DNA from: Clostridium sp. AN503
GTDB taxonomy: Bacteria > Bacillota > Clostridia > Lachnospirales > Lachnospiraceae
DNA: 64,000 nucleotides
Assembly (NCBI RefSeq): GCF_040719375.1
Contig: NZ_JBFDTP010000001.1
Span: 806,001 to 870,000, forward strand
Reading direction: 5' to 3'
The translations under genes and the position numbers were made by a program. Positions within the stretch are counted from its first letter, which is position 1, and each line of letters opens with the position of its first letter. Below, one piece after another: positions 1 through 8,648 of the stretch. The notes beneath the pieces were generated by a model. That model had not been told where the DNA came from and did no database searches. It saw nothing but the letters and a program-made list of their open reading frames with translations.

Positions 1-393
1 CCGCTGTGCGTGATCTTTTTCAAGGAGCCTCTGACCGCCATGGTGGAGAAAAAAGCCGAGGTCATGCCGAAGGAAAAAGGCATGTTCTTTGTGCAGGGCT
101 TCTTTGAGCTGTTCGAGGTATGCTTAAGCTACTTCTCTAACACCCTTTCCTTCGTCCGTGTGGGCGCGTTCGCTGTAAGCCACGCGGCTATGATGGAGGT
201 GGTTTTGATGCTGGCAGGCGCAGAGGCGGGAAGCCCCAACTGGCTTGTCATTATCCTGGGCAACTTATTCGTCTGCGGTATGGAAGGGCTTATTGTAGGA
301 ATCCAGGTACTTCGTCTGGAATACTATGAACTGTTCAGCCGGTTCTACAAAGGCACCGGGCGGGAGTTTAAGCCCTACGGCAAGGCGGAGTAA
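1..393 (+). CDS. atpI: V-type ATP synthase subunit I, C-terminal part (5' end outside window)
   Basis: This is the C-terminal membrane part of the a/I-type stator subunit, which carries the ion half-channel against the K ring. The frame is open from base 1, so the true start lies upstream of the window; a GTG at position 10 is only an internal valine. Visible features are a hydrophobic segment with SFVRVGAFAVSHAAMM, where the conserved Arg lines the ion path, and a last membrane helix (NWLVIILGNLFVCGMEGLIVG) followed by the typical LRLEYYELFSRFYKGTGREFKP tail of NtpI. It is followed 39 bases later by subunit K in the same operon. Identification is firm; only the missing N-terminal domain cannot be judged. 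Confidence 0.93.
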   Translation, partial: PLCVIFFKEPLTAMVEKKAEVMPKEKGMFFVQGFFELFEVCLSYFSNTLSFVRVGAFAVSHAAMMEVVLMLAGAEAGSPNWLVIILGNLFVCGMEGLIVGIQVLRLEYYELFSRFYKGTGREFKPYGKAE

Positions 394-432
394 GACATAT
401 ACAAATATTATAAATAAAAGGAGAGTAAAATC

Positions 433-858
433 ATGACAGTATTAGCAAAAATCGCATTATCTGCAGCACTTATCTTAAGCATCGCCATCCCGTTTGGCGT
501 ATTTGCAGCCGGGGAAAAGACAAAAGGCCGCTATAAGACCGCGCTGGGCATCAACACCCTGCTCTTTATGGGTACTCTGATCGTCGCTGGCGGCATGATG
601 TTCTCCGGCACCGCAGTGGCTGCCGAGACCACCGCCGCATCAAGCGCAGCCGGCTGGGGATATTTAGCCGCTGCCCTTTCCACCGGAATGAGCTGTATCG
701 GCGGCGGTATCGCCGTGTCCGCTGCAGCGTCCGCAGCTCTGGGCGCCATCAGTGAAGACGGTTCCATCCTTGGTAAATCCCTCATCTTCGTAGGCCTTGC
801 CGAAGGTGTGTGCCTGTACGGACTGATCATTTCCTTTATGATCCTTGGTAAACTTTAA
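433..858 (+). CDS. atpK: V-type ATP synthase subunit K (membrane rotor ring proteolipid)
   Basis: This 141-residue proteolipid forms the rotor ring that carries H+ or Na+ through the membrane. It has four hydrophobic segments, i.e. two fused hairpins, as in the 16-kDa NtpK family. The second hairpin is well conserved, with a Gly/Ala-rich helix (CIGGGIAVSAAASAALGAISE) and a last helix holding the ion-binding Glu in VGLAEGVCLYGLIISF. The first hairpin is more diverged and carries no clear carboxylate, so each subunit probably binds one ion. Ion type cannot be fixed: Glu and Tyr are present, but the Gln/Thr set of the Enterococcus Na+ site is not obvious. A GGAG site lies just before the ATG. 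Confidence 0.93.
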   Translation: MTVLAKIALSAALILSIAIPFGVFAAGEKTKGRYKTALGINTLLFMGTLIVAGGMMFSGTAVAAETTAASSAAGWGYLAAALSTGMSCIGGGIAVSAAASAALGAISEDGSILGKSLIFVGLAEGVCLYGLIISFMILGKL

Positions 859-862
859 TCCT

Positions 863-1171
863 ATGAAAATGTATTTGATCAGTGACAACGTGGACACCTG
901 GACCGGCATGCGTCTCGCCGGTGTGGAGGGCGCCGTTGTCCATGAAAAAGAGGAACTGAAAGCGGAGCTTTCAAAGGTCCTGGCCGATAAGGAGATCGGA
1001 ATCGTGCTGCTGACAGAGAAGTTCGGGCGGGATTTTCCCGACCTGGTAAACGATGTGAAGCTGAACCATAAGCTTCCTCTGTTTGTGGAGATCCCAGACC
1101 GCCATGGTACCGGCCGCAAGCCGGACTTTATCACCGCTTATGTAAATGAAGCCATTGGACTCAAGTTATAG
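863..1171 (+). CDS. atpF: V-type ATP synthase subunit F
   Basis: This is the small (102-residue) central-stalk subunit F (NtpG in Enterococcus), which binds subunit D and couples rotation. The N-terminus (MKMYLISDNVDTWTGMRLAG) and the LPLFVEIPDRHG segment are typical of the family's Rossmann-like fold. I chose the ATG at 863, four bases after the subunit K stop; a longer reading from 845 would overlap K and add six non-family residues. No good ribosome site precedes it, which suggests translational coupling to K. The next gene (E) starts 12 bases after its stop, behind a GGAAGGAAGG site. Confidence 0.9.
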   Translation: MKMYLISDNVDTWTGMRLAGVEGAVVHEKEELKAELSKVLADKEIGIVLLTEKFGRDFPDLVNDVKLNHKLPLFVEIPDRHGTGRKPDFITAYVNEAIGLKL

Positions 1172-1183
1172 GAAGGAAGGTAG

Positions 1184-1798
1184 GTGATCCCTTTGACCAC
1201 AGAGGAAAAATTACAGCATTTTCTGGACACCTGTATGGAAGATGCGCGGACCCGGAGCAACCGGATGTTGGACGAATACAAAAAGGCCTTAGAACAGACC
1301 TTTGAGGAGCACAAGTCCGATGCCCGCCGCCGCGCCGACATGCAGCTCCGCCAGGAAACGGAAAAAATCGAACGGGAAATCAACAAAAAGCTTTCCATAG
1401 AACAGATCAGTATCAAACGGACCCTGGGCTTAAAACAGGAGGAACTGAAAGACAAATTATTCGTGGAATTAAAAGATATGCTGGCTAACTTCCTGGAAAC
1501 CCCGGAATACCAAAAGCTTCTGGAAGTTCAGGTAGCAAAGGCCGTAGAGTTTGCCGGGAGCGATCCCATCATCATATACTTAGACCCTGTCGACGAAGAT
1601 AAGGTGCGCAGGCTTGCCCTCCACAACGGAAAAGCGCAGATCAAGGTCAGCGAATATTCCTTTACCGGGGGCTGCCGGGCGGTGATCCCGAACCGCCATA
1701 TCCTGATCGATAATTCCTTCCAGACCAAGTTGGAGGAAGCGAGGGAAAACTTCCACTTCGATCTGAGTCTGACAGAAGGAGGTCGTGCAAATGGCTAA
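1184..1798 (+). CDS. atpE: V-type ATP synthase subunit E (peripheral stalk)
   Basis: This is the peripheral stalk subunit E, 204 residues. The first about 110 residues are highly charged and helical (many Glu/Lys/Arg with heptad-like spacing), forming the stalk coiled coil. The C-terminal half is the globular domain that contacts the A/B catalytic head (SDPIIIYLDPVDEDKV, then GGCRAVIPNRHILIDNSF). The start is a GTG at 1184, four bases after GGAAGGAAGG; a TTG at 1193 is a possible alternative. Its stop overlaps the start of subunit A by 8 bases. Its usual partner (subunit G/H) is not visible in this part of the operon. Confidence 0.92.
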   Translation: MIPLTTEEKLQHFLDTCMEDARTRSNRMLDEYKKALEQTFEEHKSDARRRADMQLRQETEKIEREINKKLSIEQISIKRTLGLKQEELKDKLFVELKDMLANFLETPEYQKLLEVQVAKAVEFAGSDPIIIYLDPVDEDKVRRLALHNGKAQIKVSEYSFTGGCRAVIPNRHILIDNSFQTKLEEARENFHFDLSLTEGGRANG

Positions 1799-3557
1799 GA
1801 CTGGCATTATCTATGGAATCAACGGCCCCATCGTCCACTTAAAGGGCGATTCGGGCTTTACAATGAATGAGATGGTCTACGTCGGCAAAGAAAACCTGGT
1901 AGGCGAGGTCATCGGCTTAAAATCCGATGATACCATCATCCAGGTATACGAGGAGACCACCGGCATCAAGCCGGGCGAGGTGGTTACCGGAACCGGCTCC
2001 CCTGTGTCCGTTACCCTGGCCCCCGGTATCCTGACCAATATCTTTGACGGCATCGAGCGTCCTTTGAGCGAGATCGCAAAGACCGGCGGCGCCTACATCA
2101 GCCGCGGCGTCAATGTGGACTCTCTGGACACAACAAAGAAATGGCAGACCCATATGACCGTGAAGAAGGGCGACCTGGTGTACGGCGGCATGATCATTGC
2201 CGAGGTTCCCGAGACCCCGGCCATCGTCCACAAGGTCATGATCCCGCCGGATAAGGAAGGCTATGTGCTGGATGTGGTCCCGGACGGCGAGTACACCATA
2301 AACGAACCGATCCTGACCCTGCAGCTAATCGACGGCGCAGAGGAAAAGATCACCATGACCCAGAAATGGCCGATCCGCGTGGCAAGGCCAACCGCCAAAC
2401 GGTTCCCGGCCACCCAGCCGCTGATCACCGGACAGCGTATCCTGGATACCCTGTTCCCACTGGCAAAGGGCGGCACTGCCGCCATCCCCGGCGGTTTCGG
2501 CACCGGCAAGACCATGACCCAGCACCAGATCGCAAAATGGTCTGACGCCAACATCATCATATACATCGGCTGCGGCGAGCGCGGCAATGAGATGACCCAG
2601 GTTCTGGAGGAGTTCTCGGAGCTGATCGATCCCAAGACCGGCAATCCTCTGATGGACCGGACCACCCTGATCGCAAACACCTCCAACATGCCGGTTGCCG
2701 CCCGTGAGGCCAGCCTTTATTCAGGCCTGACACTGGCTGAGTATTACCGTGACATGGGCTATCATGTGGCGATCATGGCGGACTCCACCTCCCGCTGGGC
2801 CGAGGCCCTAAGAGAGCTGTCCGGACGTCTGGAGGAGATGCCCGCTGAGGAAGGCTTCCCGGCATACTTAGCCTCCAAGCTTTCCGCGTTCTACGAGCGG
2901 GCCGGCATGATGCAGAACTTAAACGGAAGCGAGGGCAGCGTGACCATCATCGGCGCAGTTTCCCCGCAGGGCGGAGATTTCTCCGAGCCTGTCACCCAGA
3001 ACACCAAGCGTTTTGTCCGCTGCTTCTGGGGCCTGGATAAGAACCTGGCTTATGCAAGGCATTTCCCGGCCATCTCCTGGCTGACCAGCTACTCGGAGTA
3101 TTTAAATGACCTGGGTTCCTGGTACACGGAGAATGTGGATAAAAAGTTTGTGGATTACCGCAACCGGATCGTCTACCTGCTCTCCCAGGAGAGCAGCCTG
3201 ATGGAGATCGTCAAGCTGATCGGCGGCGACGTGCTGCCGGACGACCAGAAGCTGATCCTGGAGATCGCCAAGGTCATCCGCGTAGGATTCCTGCAGCAGA
3301 ACGCATTTCACAAGGACGACACCTGCGTCCCCATGGAAAAGCAGTTCAAGATGATGGACATCATCCTGTATTTATACAAGAAATCCCGGTCCTTAATCTC
3401 CATGGGCATGCCCATGTCTGTGCTGAAGGAGGACCCGATCTTCGATAAGGTTATCGCCATCAAATACGATGTGCCCAATGATAACCTGGCAATGCTCGAC
3501 GACTATAAGAAACAGATTGACGCGTTCTATGACAGTGTTGTAGAGCGGAATGCGTAA
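1791..3557 (+). CDS. atpA: V-type ATP synthase catalytic subunit A
   Basis: This is the catalytic nucleotide-binding subunit (588 residues, normal family length). The P-loop GGFGTGKT lies at residues 234-241 and is followed by ERGNEM and the DSTSRWAEALRE Walker B region. The long insert typical of the A/alpha-V family (about residues 110-200) is present, with MVPDGEYTI-like and KWPIRVARPTAKR segments. The ATG at 1791 sits 8 bases after GGAGG; a GTG two codons earlier is less well placed. With subunit B it forms the A3B3 head that makes or hydrolyses ATP. In such anaerobes the enzyme often works as an ion-pumping ATPase, but direction cannot be told from sequence. Confidence 0.97.
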   Translation: MAKTGIIYGINGPIVHLKGDSGFTMNEMVYVGKENLVGEVIGLKSDDTIIQVYEETTGIKPGEVVTGTGSPVSVTLAPGILTNIFDGIERPLSEIAKTGGAYISRGVNVDSLDTTKKWQTHMTVKKGDLVYGGMIIAEVPETPAIVHKVMIPPDKEGYVLDVVPDGEYTINEPILTLQLIDGAEEKITMTQKWPIRVARPTAKRFPATQPLITGQRILDTLFPLAKGGTAAIPGGFGTGKTMTQHQIAKWSDANIIIYIGCGERGNEMTQVLEEFSELIDPKTGNPLMDRTTLIANTSNMPVAAREASLYSGLTLAEYYRDMGYHVAIMADSTSRWAEALRELSGRLEEMPAEEGFPAYLASKLSAFYERAGMMQNLNGSEGSVTIIGAVSPQGGDFSEPVTQNTKRFVRCFWGLDKNLAYARHFPAISWLTSYSEYLNDLGSWYTENVDKKFVDYRNRIVYLLSQESSLMEIVKLIGGDVLPDDQKLILEIAKVIRVGFLQQNAFHKDDTCVPMEKQFKMMDIILYLYKKSRSLISMGMPMSVLKEDPIFDKVIAIKYDVPNDNLAMLDDYKKQIDAFYDSVVERNA

Positions 3558-3572
3558 GGAGGGACGAAAGCT

Positions 3573-4964
3573 ATGGCAATTGAATATTTGGGCTTAAGCG
3601 CCATAAACGGCCCCATGGTCGTCCTGGAAGGCGTCTCCGGCGCCGCTTACGACGAGATCGTGGAAATGACCGTGGACGGCACGAAGAAGAAACTGGGCCG
3701 CATCATCGAGGTCTACGAGGACAAGGCGATCATCCAGGTCTTTGAGGGCACAGAAGGGTTGGGCCTTAAAAATGTCCACACCCGGCTGACCGGCCATCCC
3801 ATGGAGCTGGGCGTTTCCGAAGAAATGCTGGGCCGGACCATGAACGGCATCGGCGTCCCCATCGACGGGCTGGGGGAGATCATACCAGATAAGATGCTGG
3901 ACGTAAACGGCAAACCCTTAAACCCGGTGACCCGTGAATACCCAAGAAACTATATCCGTACCGGCATCTCCGCCATCGACGGCCTGATGACCCTGATCCG
4001 CGGGCAGAAGCTTCCGATCTTCTCCGGCAACGGCCTGCCCCACGACCAGCTTGCGGCGCAGATCGTACAGCAGGCTTCCCTGGGGGACAATTCCGATGAG
4101 GAGTTCGCTATCGTGTTTGCCGCCATGGGCGTGAAGCACGACGTGGCGGAGTTCTTCCGCAGGACCTTCGAGGAGAGCGGCGTTTCCTCCCACGTTGCCA
4201 TGTTCATCAACCTGGCAAATGACCCGGTGGTGGAGCGTCTGATCACCCCAAAGGTGGCCCTGACCCTGGCTGAATACCTGGCATTTGAGAAAAATATGCA
4301 TATCCTGGTGATCCTGACGGATATGACCTCCTTTGCGGAGGCCATGCGTGAGGTCTCTTCCTCCAAGGGCGAGATCCCTTCCCGTAAGGGCTTCCCGGGT
4401 TATCTGTACAGTGAGCTTGCAGCTCTTTATGAGCGGGCCGGCATCGTGCAGGGCGTGAACGGTTCGGTGACCCAGATCCCGATCCTGACCATGCCAAACG
4501 ACGATATCACCCATCCTATCCCGGACCTGACCGGGTATATCACAGAAGGGCAGATCGTTCTGGACCGTTCCTTAAACGGCCAGTCCATCTATCCGCCTAT
4601 CAACGTGCTGCCAAGCCTTTCCAGGCTTATGAAGGACGGCATCGGCGAGGGCTTCACCCGCGCAGATCATCAGGATGTGGCGAACCAGCTTTTCTCCTGC
4701 TATGCAAAGGTTGGAGACGCAAGGGCGCTGGCGTCTGTTATCGGCGAGGATGAGCTGTCTCCGCTGGATAAGAAATATCTGATCTTCGGAAAAGAATTTG
4801 AGCAGCGTTTTGTGGGGCAGGACCCCCACGACAACCGTAATATCATAAAGACGCTGGAGATCGGCTGGGAATTACTTGGACTTCTGCCGCGGGAGGAACT
4901 GGATCGTATCGATACGAAGGTCCTCGACCAGTATTATAAACCGGCCGACACCGCCACCGCATAA
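3573..4964 (+). CDS. atpB: V-type ATP synthase regulatory subunit B
   Basis: This is the non-catalytic nucleotide-binding subunit of the head, 463 residues. The P-loop is replaced by the family's degenerate [14 protein letters not shown], which is normal for B. Other hallmarks are [50 protein letters not shown] and [15 protein letters not shown] with the Arg-finger region. It begins 15 bases after subunit A behind GGAGGGACG and is followed 11 bases later by subunit D, so the three genes are surely cotranscribed. Confidence 0.97.
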   Translation: MAIEYLGLSAINGPMVVLEGVSGAAYDEIVEMTVDGTKKKLGRIIEVYEDKAIIQVFEGTEGLGLKNVHTRLTGHPMELGVSEEMLGRTMNGIGVPIDGLGEIIPDKMLDVNGKPLNPVTREYPRNYIRTGISAIDGLMTLIRGQKLPIFSGNGLPHDQLAAQIVQQASLGDNSDEEFAIVFAAMGVKHDVAEFFRRTFEESGVSSHVAMFINLANDPVVERLITPKVALTLAEYLAFEKNMHILVILTDMTSFAEAMREVSSSKGEIPSRKGFPGYLYSELAALYERAGIVQGVNGSVTQIPILTMPNDDITHPIPDLTGYITEGQIVLDRSLNGQSIYPPINVLPSLSRLMKDGIGEGFTRADHQDVANQLFSCYAKVGDARALASVIGEDELSPLDKKYLIFGKEFEQRFVGQDPHDNRNIIKTLEIGWELLGLLPREELDRIDTKVLDQYYKPADTATA

Positions 4965-4975
4965 GGAGGGATACC

Positions 4976-5596
4976 ATGAACCCAAACACATTCCCTACCA
5001 AAGGCAACCTGATCCTGGCGAAGAACTCGCTGGCTCTGGCGAGCCAGGGCTACGAGCTGATGGACAAGAAACGGAACATCCTGCTCCGGGAGCTGATGGG
5101 GCTGATCGACCAGGCCAAGGGGATACAGTCTGAGATCGACTCCACCTTCACAGCCGCCTACAAGGCGCTCCAGAAGGCCAACATCGAGCTGGGCATCAAC
5201 TTTGTGCAGGACATCGCCACCGGTATTCCCGAGGACGACGCGATCCGCATCAAAACCCGCAGTATCATGGGCACAGAGATCCCGCTGGTCCAGCACGACC
5301 CACTGCCGCCCACCCTGCACTACGCATTCTACAGCACCAGGGAATCCTTAGACGAGGCGCGGATGCATTTTGAACGGGTGAAGGAACTGACCATCAAGCT
5401 TTCCATGGTGGAAAATTCCGCTTACCGGCTTGCCAGCAGTATCCGTAAGACCCAGAAGCGGGCCAATGCATTAAAGAACATCACGATCCCCACCTATCAG
5501 GGCCTTGTGACCGATATCAGCAATGCGCTGGAGGAGAAGGACCGTGAGGAGTTTACACGTCTGAAGGTGATCAAGCGGTCGAAGGCGGATGCCTGA
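4976..5596 (+). CDS. atpD: V-type ATP synthase subunit D (central rotor shaft)
   Basis: This is the central shaft subunit, 206 residues, forming a long antiparallel coiled coil inside the A3B3 head. The N-terminus (MNPNTFPTKGNLILAKNSLAL) with GYELMDKKRNILLRELM and the C-terminal RKTQKRANALKNITIPTYQ signature are diagnostic. GGAGGG stands 7 bases before the ATG. It is the last gene of the operon: a strong terminator follows within 80 bases. The basic tail (RLKVIKRSK) is typical. Confidence 0.95.
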   Translation: MNPNTFPTKGNLILAKNSLALASQGYELMDKKRNILLRELMGLIDQAKGIQSEIDSTFTAAYKALQKANIELGINFVQDIATGIPEDDAIRIKTRSIMGTEIPLVQHDPLPPTLHYAFYSTRESLDEARMHFERVKELTIKLSMVENSAYRLASSIRKTQKRANALKNITIPTYQGLVTDISNALEEKDREEFTRLKVIKRSKADA

Positions 5597-5630
5597 ATAA
5601 AACAGAAATAAAATATAGTATATGAATGCA

Positions 5631-5676
5631 AATAGCGGCTGAAGTAAGACAATATGTCTTTTAGCCGCTATTTTTC
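5631..5676 (+). terminator. intrinsic terminator of the V-ATPase operon
   Basis: A perfect 10-bp stem (AATAGCGGCT paired with AGCCGCTATT) encloses a 22-base loop and runs into TTTTTC. It lies 35 bases after the subunit D stop. Confidence 0.88.
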
Positions 5677-5705
5677 TTGACATATTTATATTTTTCAGTC
5701 AAAAT
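5677..5705 (+). promoter_or_regulatory. possible promoter for the gene at 5772
   Basis: TTGACA (5677-5682) directly follows the V-ATPase terminator; a CAAAAT hexamer lies 17 bases downstream (5700-5705). The -10 matches only four of six bases, so this is a moderate call. Confidence 0.45.
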
Positions 5706-5771
5706 GAAATTGTAACCTATATTGGCCGATCCAGTAATTAAACTCATCTAAGCCAGCGGGAGGTGTAGAAT

Positions 5772-6371
5772 TTGAAAAAAAGCCAGACTGCAAAGCATTT
5801 CACAATTGTTCTTATGGCTGTCCTTGTGCTTGCAGTCATCCTGGGCATCTTTGTCAGCAGGAACCTGCCTTCAGTGCGGCAGGAACAGACCGCAAAAAAG
5901 ATCCTCACCAATCTCCTGAACGCCCCAAATGCGGAATTGATGGCGGCCTATGACAGCATGTTTGACAGCGCAGAGTCCAGCCCTCAGACCAGCAAAGCTT
6001 ACACAAAGGGACCATCCAGCCTTACCGTTCTTGACTCAGAAGAAGTCCGTAAGGCCATTTCGGACATGCTGGAAGGCAAGGGAGCGGATGGATTTCTGGA
6101 GAGCTGTCTCCTGGGAAATGAGATCATGACCCTGCAGCAATATGCTGTGATGGGAGGTGTGGAATCACAGCTTCAGGAACTAACTGTCAAAAAATCGCAG
6201 CAGAAAAATACGCTGACGTATGATGCGGTACTGACGATGAAAGCAGGTGATAAAGAAAATGTCGCCGTAAATGTCAGCGGCCAGGTGCAGTTTGATGAGA
6301 ATGGACGGGTCAGTGCAATGACATTGAAAAGCCGGGAGCTGGCGGTGTTTTTTGAGGGGCTGCATGAATAA
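5772..6371 (+). CDS. membrane-anchored or secreted protein of unknown function
   Basis: I do not recognise a family. The 199-residue protein starts with a short basic stretch and one strong hydrophobic segment (about residues 11-28, VLMAVLVLAVILGIFVS), then a soluble extracytoplasmic domain. It could be a single-pass anchor or an uncleaved signal. The C-terminal part alternates polar and hydrophobic residues (NTLTYDAVLTMKAGD, then VNVSGQVQFDENGRVSAMTL), suggesting beta strands as in NTF2-like or DUF4878-type secreted proteins; that comparison is only a guess. The start is TTG at 5772, seven bases after GGGAGGTG. It stands alone behind its own promoter region. Confidence 0.72.
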   Translation: MKKSQTAKHFTIVLMAVLVLAVILGIFVSRNLPSVRQEQTAKKILTNLLNAPNAELMAAYDSMFDSAESSPQTSKAYTKGPSSLTVLDSEEVRKAISDMLEGKGADGFLESCLLGNEIMTLQQYAVMGGVESQLQELTVKKSQQKNTLTYDAVLTMKAGDKENVAVNVSGQVQFDENGRVSAMTLKSRELAVFFEGLHE

Positions 6372-6406
6372 GGGTGTGTAAATGAAAATTGATGGAGATA
6401 CAAACT

Positions 6407-6685
6407 ATGGAATATAAGGATTATATTAATCAAGGGATAAATGGGGATGCCCCATTAAAATTGATACTATGTGGAAATGTACAGGGTACGGAAAATGATA
6501 AAGTAGGTGTCGTATCCGTTGTGTATGCTACAACTGATAAAGACTTAGCAGAGCAACAACTACATGAACTTATGACAGCCAATCCTGATCATTACTATAT
6601 GGTTTATAGTGTGCCACTGAATGTTGATTTGACAGCGCTTTCCCATTACCCATCAATAGCAATTTCTAAAGGTGATTTACAATAA
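6407..6685 (+). CDS. small hypothetical protein
   Basis: This is a 92-residue cytoplasmic protein without a family I can name. The ATG at 6407 follows GGAG by 9 bases; ATG 6392 and TTG 6389 in the same frame lack a well-placed ribosome site. The text LILCGN, VVYATTDKDLAEQQLHELMTANPDHYYMVYSVP suggests a compact alpha/beta fold. It has no signal or membrane segment. Its DNA is clearly more AT-rich than the V-ATPase genes upstream, as are the next two genes, so it may be part of a small transferred block. Confidence 0.6.
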   Translation: MEYKDYINQGINGDAPLKLILCGNVQGTENDKVGVVSVVYATTDKDLAEQQLHELMTANPDHYYMVYSVPLNVDLTALSHYPSIAISKGDLQ

Positions 6686-6739
6686 ATGCCATTCCAGCTT
6701 GTAGAACTGGAAAAATTAGGCTTTACGGAGGAATAGACA

Positions 6740-7213
6740 ATGAACAGATATGAAGAAGGTATGAAATTAATCGAAGAAAGCTGCGGTAACAAGAAAGATA
6801 ATGCCCTTGCGCTCTCAACCATTTCTATAGAACCGGGAGCGGATGGTTTCCCTCGCCCCAGTGTGCGTGATGTAAGCGCTTATTATGAAGATGGCGTGTT
6901 TTATGTTACAACGTCTGCAAAATCAAATAAAATGCTACAGATAGCTCAAAACAAAGAGGTTGCATTTTCAGTTTGTTTTGAGGGAATATACGGACATGGG
7001 ATTGGAGAAAACCTCGGATGGATTTTAGATCCCAAAAACGCTGCGCTAAGAGCGAAACTTCGTGAAGTATTTGCAGACTGGTACGACGATGCAAACAATG
7101 AGCAGGATGAAAACTGCGTTATTTTAGCAATCCATATTACAAGCGCGACGATATTTAGAGACCACGGTGCTGTGCGTTATAATTTGGACTTTATAAATAA
7201 GACAGAGGTTTAA
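6740..7213 (+). CDS. pyridoxamine 5'-phosphate oxidase-like (split-barrel flavin-binding) protein
   Basis: This 157-residue protein belongs by pattern to the PPOX-like split-barrel family, whose members bind FMN, F420 or heme. Visible family traits are the early strand LALSTISIEPGADGFPRPSVRDVSAYYEDGVFYVTTSAKSNK, broken in the usual way by a Pro-rich turn, the SNKMLQIAQNKEVAFSV strand-helix motif, and a C-terminal strand ending in NLDFINK. Many such proteins in Clostridia are unassigned reductases or stress proteins; the substrate is not readable. GGAGG lies 8 bases before the ATG. The gene is AT-rich like its neighbours. Confidence 0.8.
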   Translation: MNRYEEGMKLIEESCGNKKDNALALSTISIEPGADGFPRPSVRDVSAYYEDGVFYVTTSAKSNKMLQIAQNKEVAFSVCFEGIYGHGIGENLGWILDPKNAALRAKLREVFADWYDDANNEQDENCVILAIHITSATIFRDHGAVRYNLDFINKTEV

Positions 7214-7360
7214 TAAGTATCAATCTAACGGCTCTTTATTGGGCAGCGGACAGAAAATCGGGATTCAATGGAGATATGGTATGACCTGCGGTGCAATAAA
7301 TGAATCGACAGTTTCAGCCAGATCAGAAACAAAAACAGGCTTTCGAAAGGAGAACCGAGT

Positions 7361-7771
7361 ATGACAACAGCCAATATCAAAGACCTTATCCCATGCGATA
7401 TTAATAAAGTCTGGGAAACCTTACTTGCGACTGAGCATTATCCTGCGTGGCGGAATGACGTAAGCAGAACCGATGTGATCGACGAAAAACATTTCACAGA
7501 GTATACCAAAAGCGGCTATTCAACCACGTACACAGTCACTGTGATCGAACCCTACAGCCGTTTAGAGCTTGATATGGAAAACGACAACGCAAAAGGACAC
7601 TGGACTCTCGTTTTCGCGTCCAAAGGCAGCGAAACCGAGATCGACTTTACGGCCAGTGTAACAGCAAAACAGCTTTCTATGAGACCGGTTGGTAAAAACG
7701 TGCTTGAGCAGAAGTATCTGCAAAAGGAACAGGCACAATTTATAACGGATCTGAAGAAAGCGCTGGGTTGA
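7361..7771 (+). CDS. SRPBCC (START-like / polyketide cyclase-like) protein
   Basis: This 136-residue protein fits the SRPBCC ligand-binding fold: the start (IKDLIPCDINKVWETLLATEHYPAWRNDV) matches the strand plus helix with the usual Trp-Pro-x-W pattern, then SRLELDMENDNAKGHWTLVF and GSETEIDFTASV strands, then a long C-terminal helix. The ligand is unknown. AAAGGAG precedes the ATG. It converges with the TRIC gene on the other strand, only 22 bases away, and no clear terminator is visible between them. Confidence 0.8.
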   Translation: MTTANIKDLIPCDINKVWETLLATEHYPAWRNDVSRTDVIDEKHFTEYTKSGYSTTYTVTVIEPYSRLELDMENDNAKGHWTLVFASKGSETEIDFTASVTAKQLSMRPVGKNVLEQKYLQKEQAQFITDLKKALG

Positions 7772-7793
7772 TAGCTTCCCTCCGCCATCCAGT

Positions 7794-8435
7794 CTACATC
7801 GCCTTCGGCAGATTCCACTTATAATGCCGCGCCAGTACCCGGATCGCCACTACCAGGATCGCGCTGACGATCATGGAAACATCCGTCCCGCAGCGCTCCA
7901 TCAAAAGCACATAACAGACCGCCCCGGCGATGGAGGCGCAGGCGTAGACATGCTTCTTTAACACCGCAGGCGTTTGTCCCGCCATAATATCCCTCAGGAT
8001 GCCGCCGCCCACGCCTGTGATCACGCCGAGGAAGATCATCAGGAAACGGTACTCTCCGTACCCGGCCTCGATGGCAGTATCGATCCCGACCACCGTAAAT
8101 GCTCCCAGCCCGATGGCATCCAGCAGGTTCATCACCCGTTCGTAAGTGAGGGAGCTGAAGATCAGTATGGTCATGCGCCGGAACTTAACGATACAGAAGA
8201 TCACCATCACTGCCAAAAATGCCATCAGCACATACACCGGATTAACAAAAAGCGTGGGCGGCTGGATCCCGATGATCAGATCCCGGATCATACCTCCGCC
8301 CACTGCGGTGGTGACGCCTAACACGATGATACCCAGAAGGTCGAGCTGCTTCTCAATCGCCACCATGGCCCCGGAACAGGCAAACGCCACCGTCCCAATA
8401 ATCTCTATCACGAAAAAAACGCTTAAACCGTCCAT
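7794..8435 (-). CDS. trimeric intracellular cation channel (TRIC/YadS, UPF0126) family protein
   Basis: This 213-residue membrane protein has six to seven helices in two repeats, as in bacterial TRIC-type K+-permeable channels. Each repeat has a Gly-rich signature: GVTTAVGGGMIRDLIIG in the first and GVITGVGGGILRDIMAG in the second, where the GGG bends line the pore. I chose ATG 8435 (MDGLSVFF), preceded by AAGGGAGAG at normal distance, over ATG 8471, which would add twelve basic residues without a ribosome site. A consensus promoter lies at 8481-8509. Confidence 0.88.
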   Translation of the reverse strand: MDGLSVFFVIEIIGTVAFACSGAMVAIEKQLDLLGIIVLGVTTAVGGGMIRDLIIGIQPPTLFVNPVYVLMAFLAVMVIFCIVKFRRMTILIFSSLTYERVMNLLDAIGLGAFTVVGIDTAIEAGYGEYRFLMIFLGVITGVGGGILRDIMAGQTPAVLKKHVYACASIAGAVCYVLLMERCGTDVSMIVSAILVVAIRVLARHYKWNLPKAM

Positions 8436-8480
8436 TCTTCTCTCCCTTATATATGGCTTAAAATGCTCCAACTCTAACCC

Positions 8481-8509
8481 AGTATAATAATCTGACCAAC
8501 GTTTGTCAA
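8481..8509 (-). promoter_or_regulatory. promoter of the TRIC family gene
   Basis: On the minus strand TTGACA (8509-8504) and TATACT (8486-8481) are separated by exactly 17 bases, about 45 bases before the start codon. Confidence 0.8.
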
Positions 8510-8575
8510 TCGAAAGCAGCCACTTCCAGTTTTAGTATTTTACAGCGGCGGCAAGCGAGAGGCTTCACAAAATGC

Positions 8576-8604
8576 TGGACATTTGCGGTTCCTGCAACTA
8601 CAAT
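8576..8604 (+). promoter_or_regulatory. promoter of the DUF1461 gene
   Basis: TGGACA (8576-8581), a 17-base spacer and TACAAT (8599-8604) lie 45 bases before the start codon. Confidence 0.65.
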
Positions 8605-8648
8605 AAAAACATGCACTGAATCTATACAGGAAAGGAAGTACCTCACCC

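Noticed and set aside
3918..4514. Long open frame on the minus strand inside V-ATPase subunit B
   Set aside because: It is the antisense of a strongly conserved gene, with His/Gln-rich text and no family pattern, a usual by-product of GC-rich codon use.
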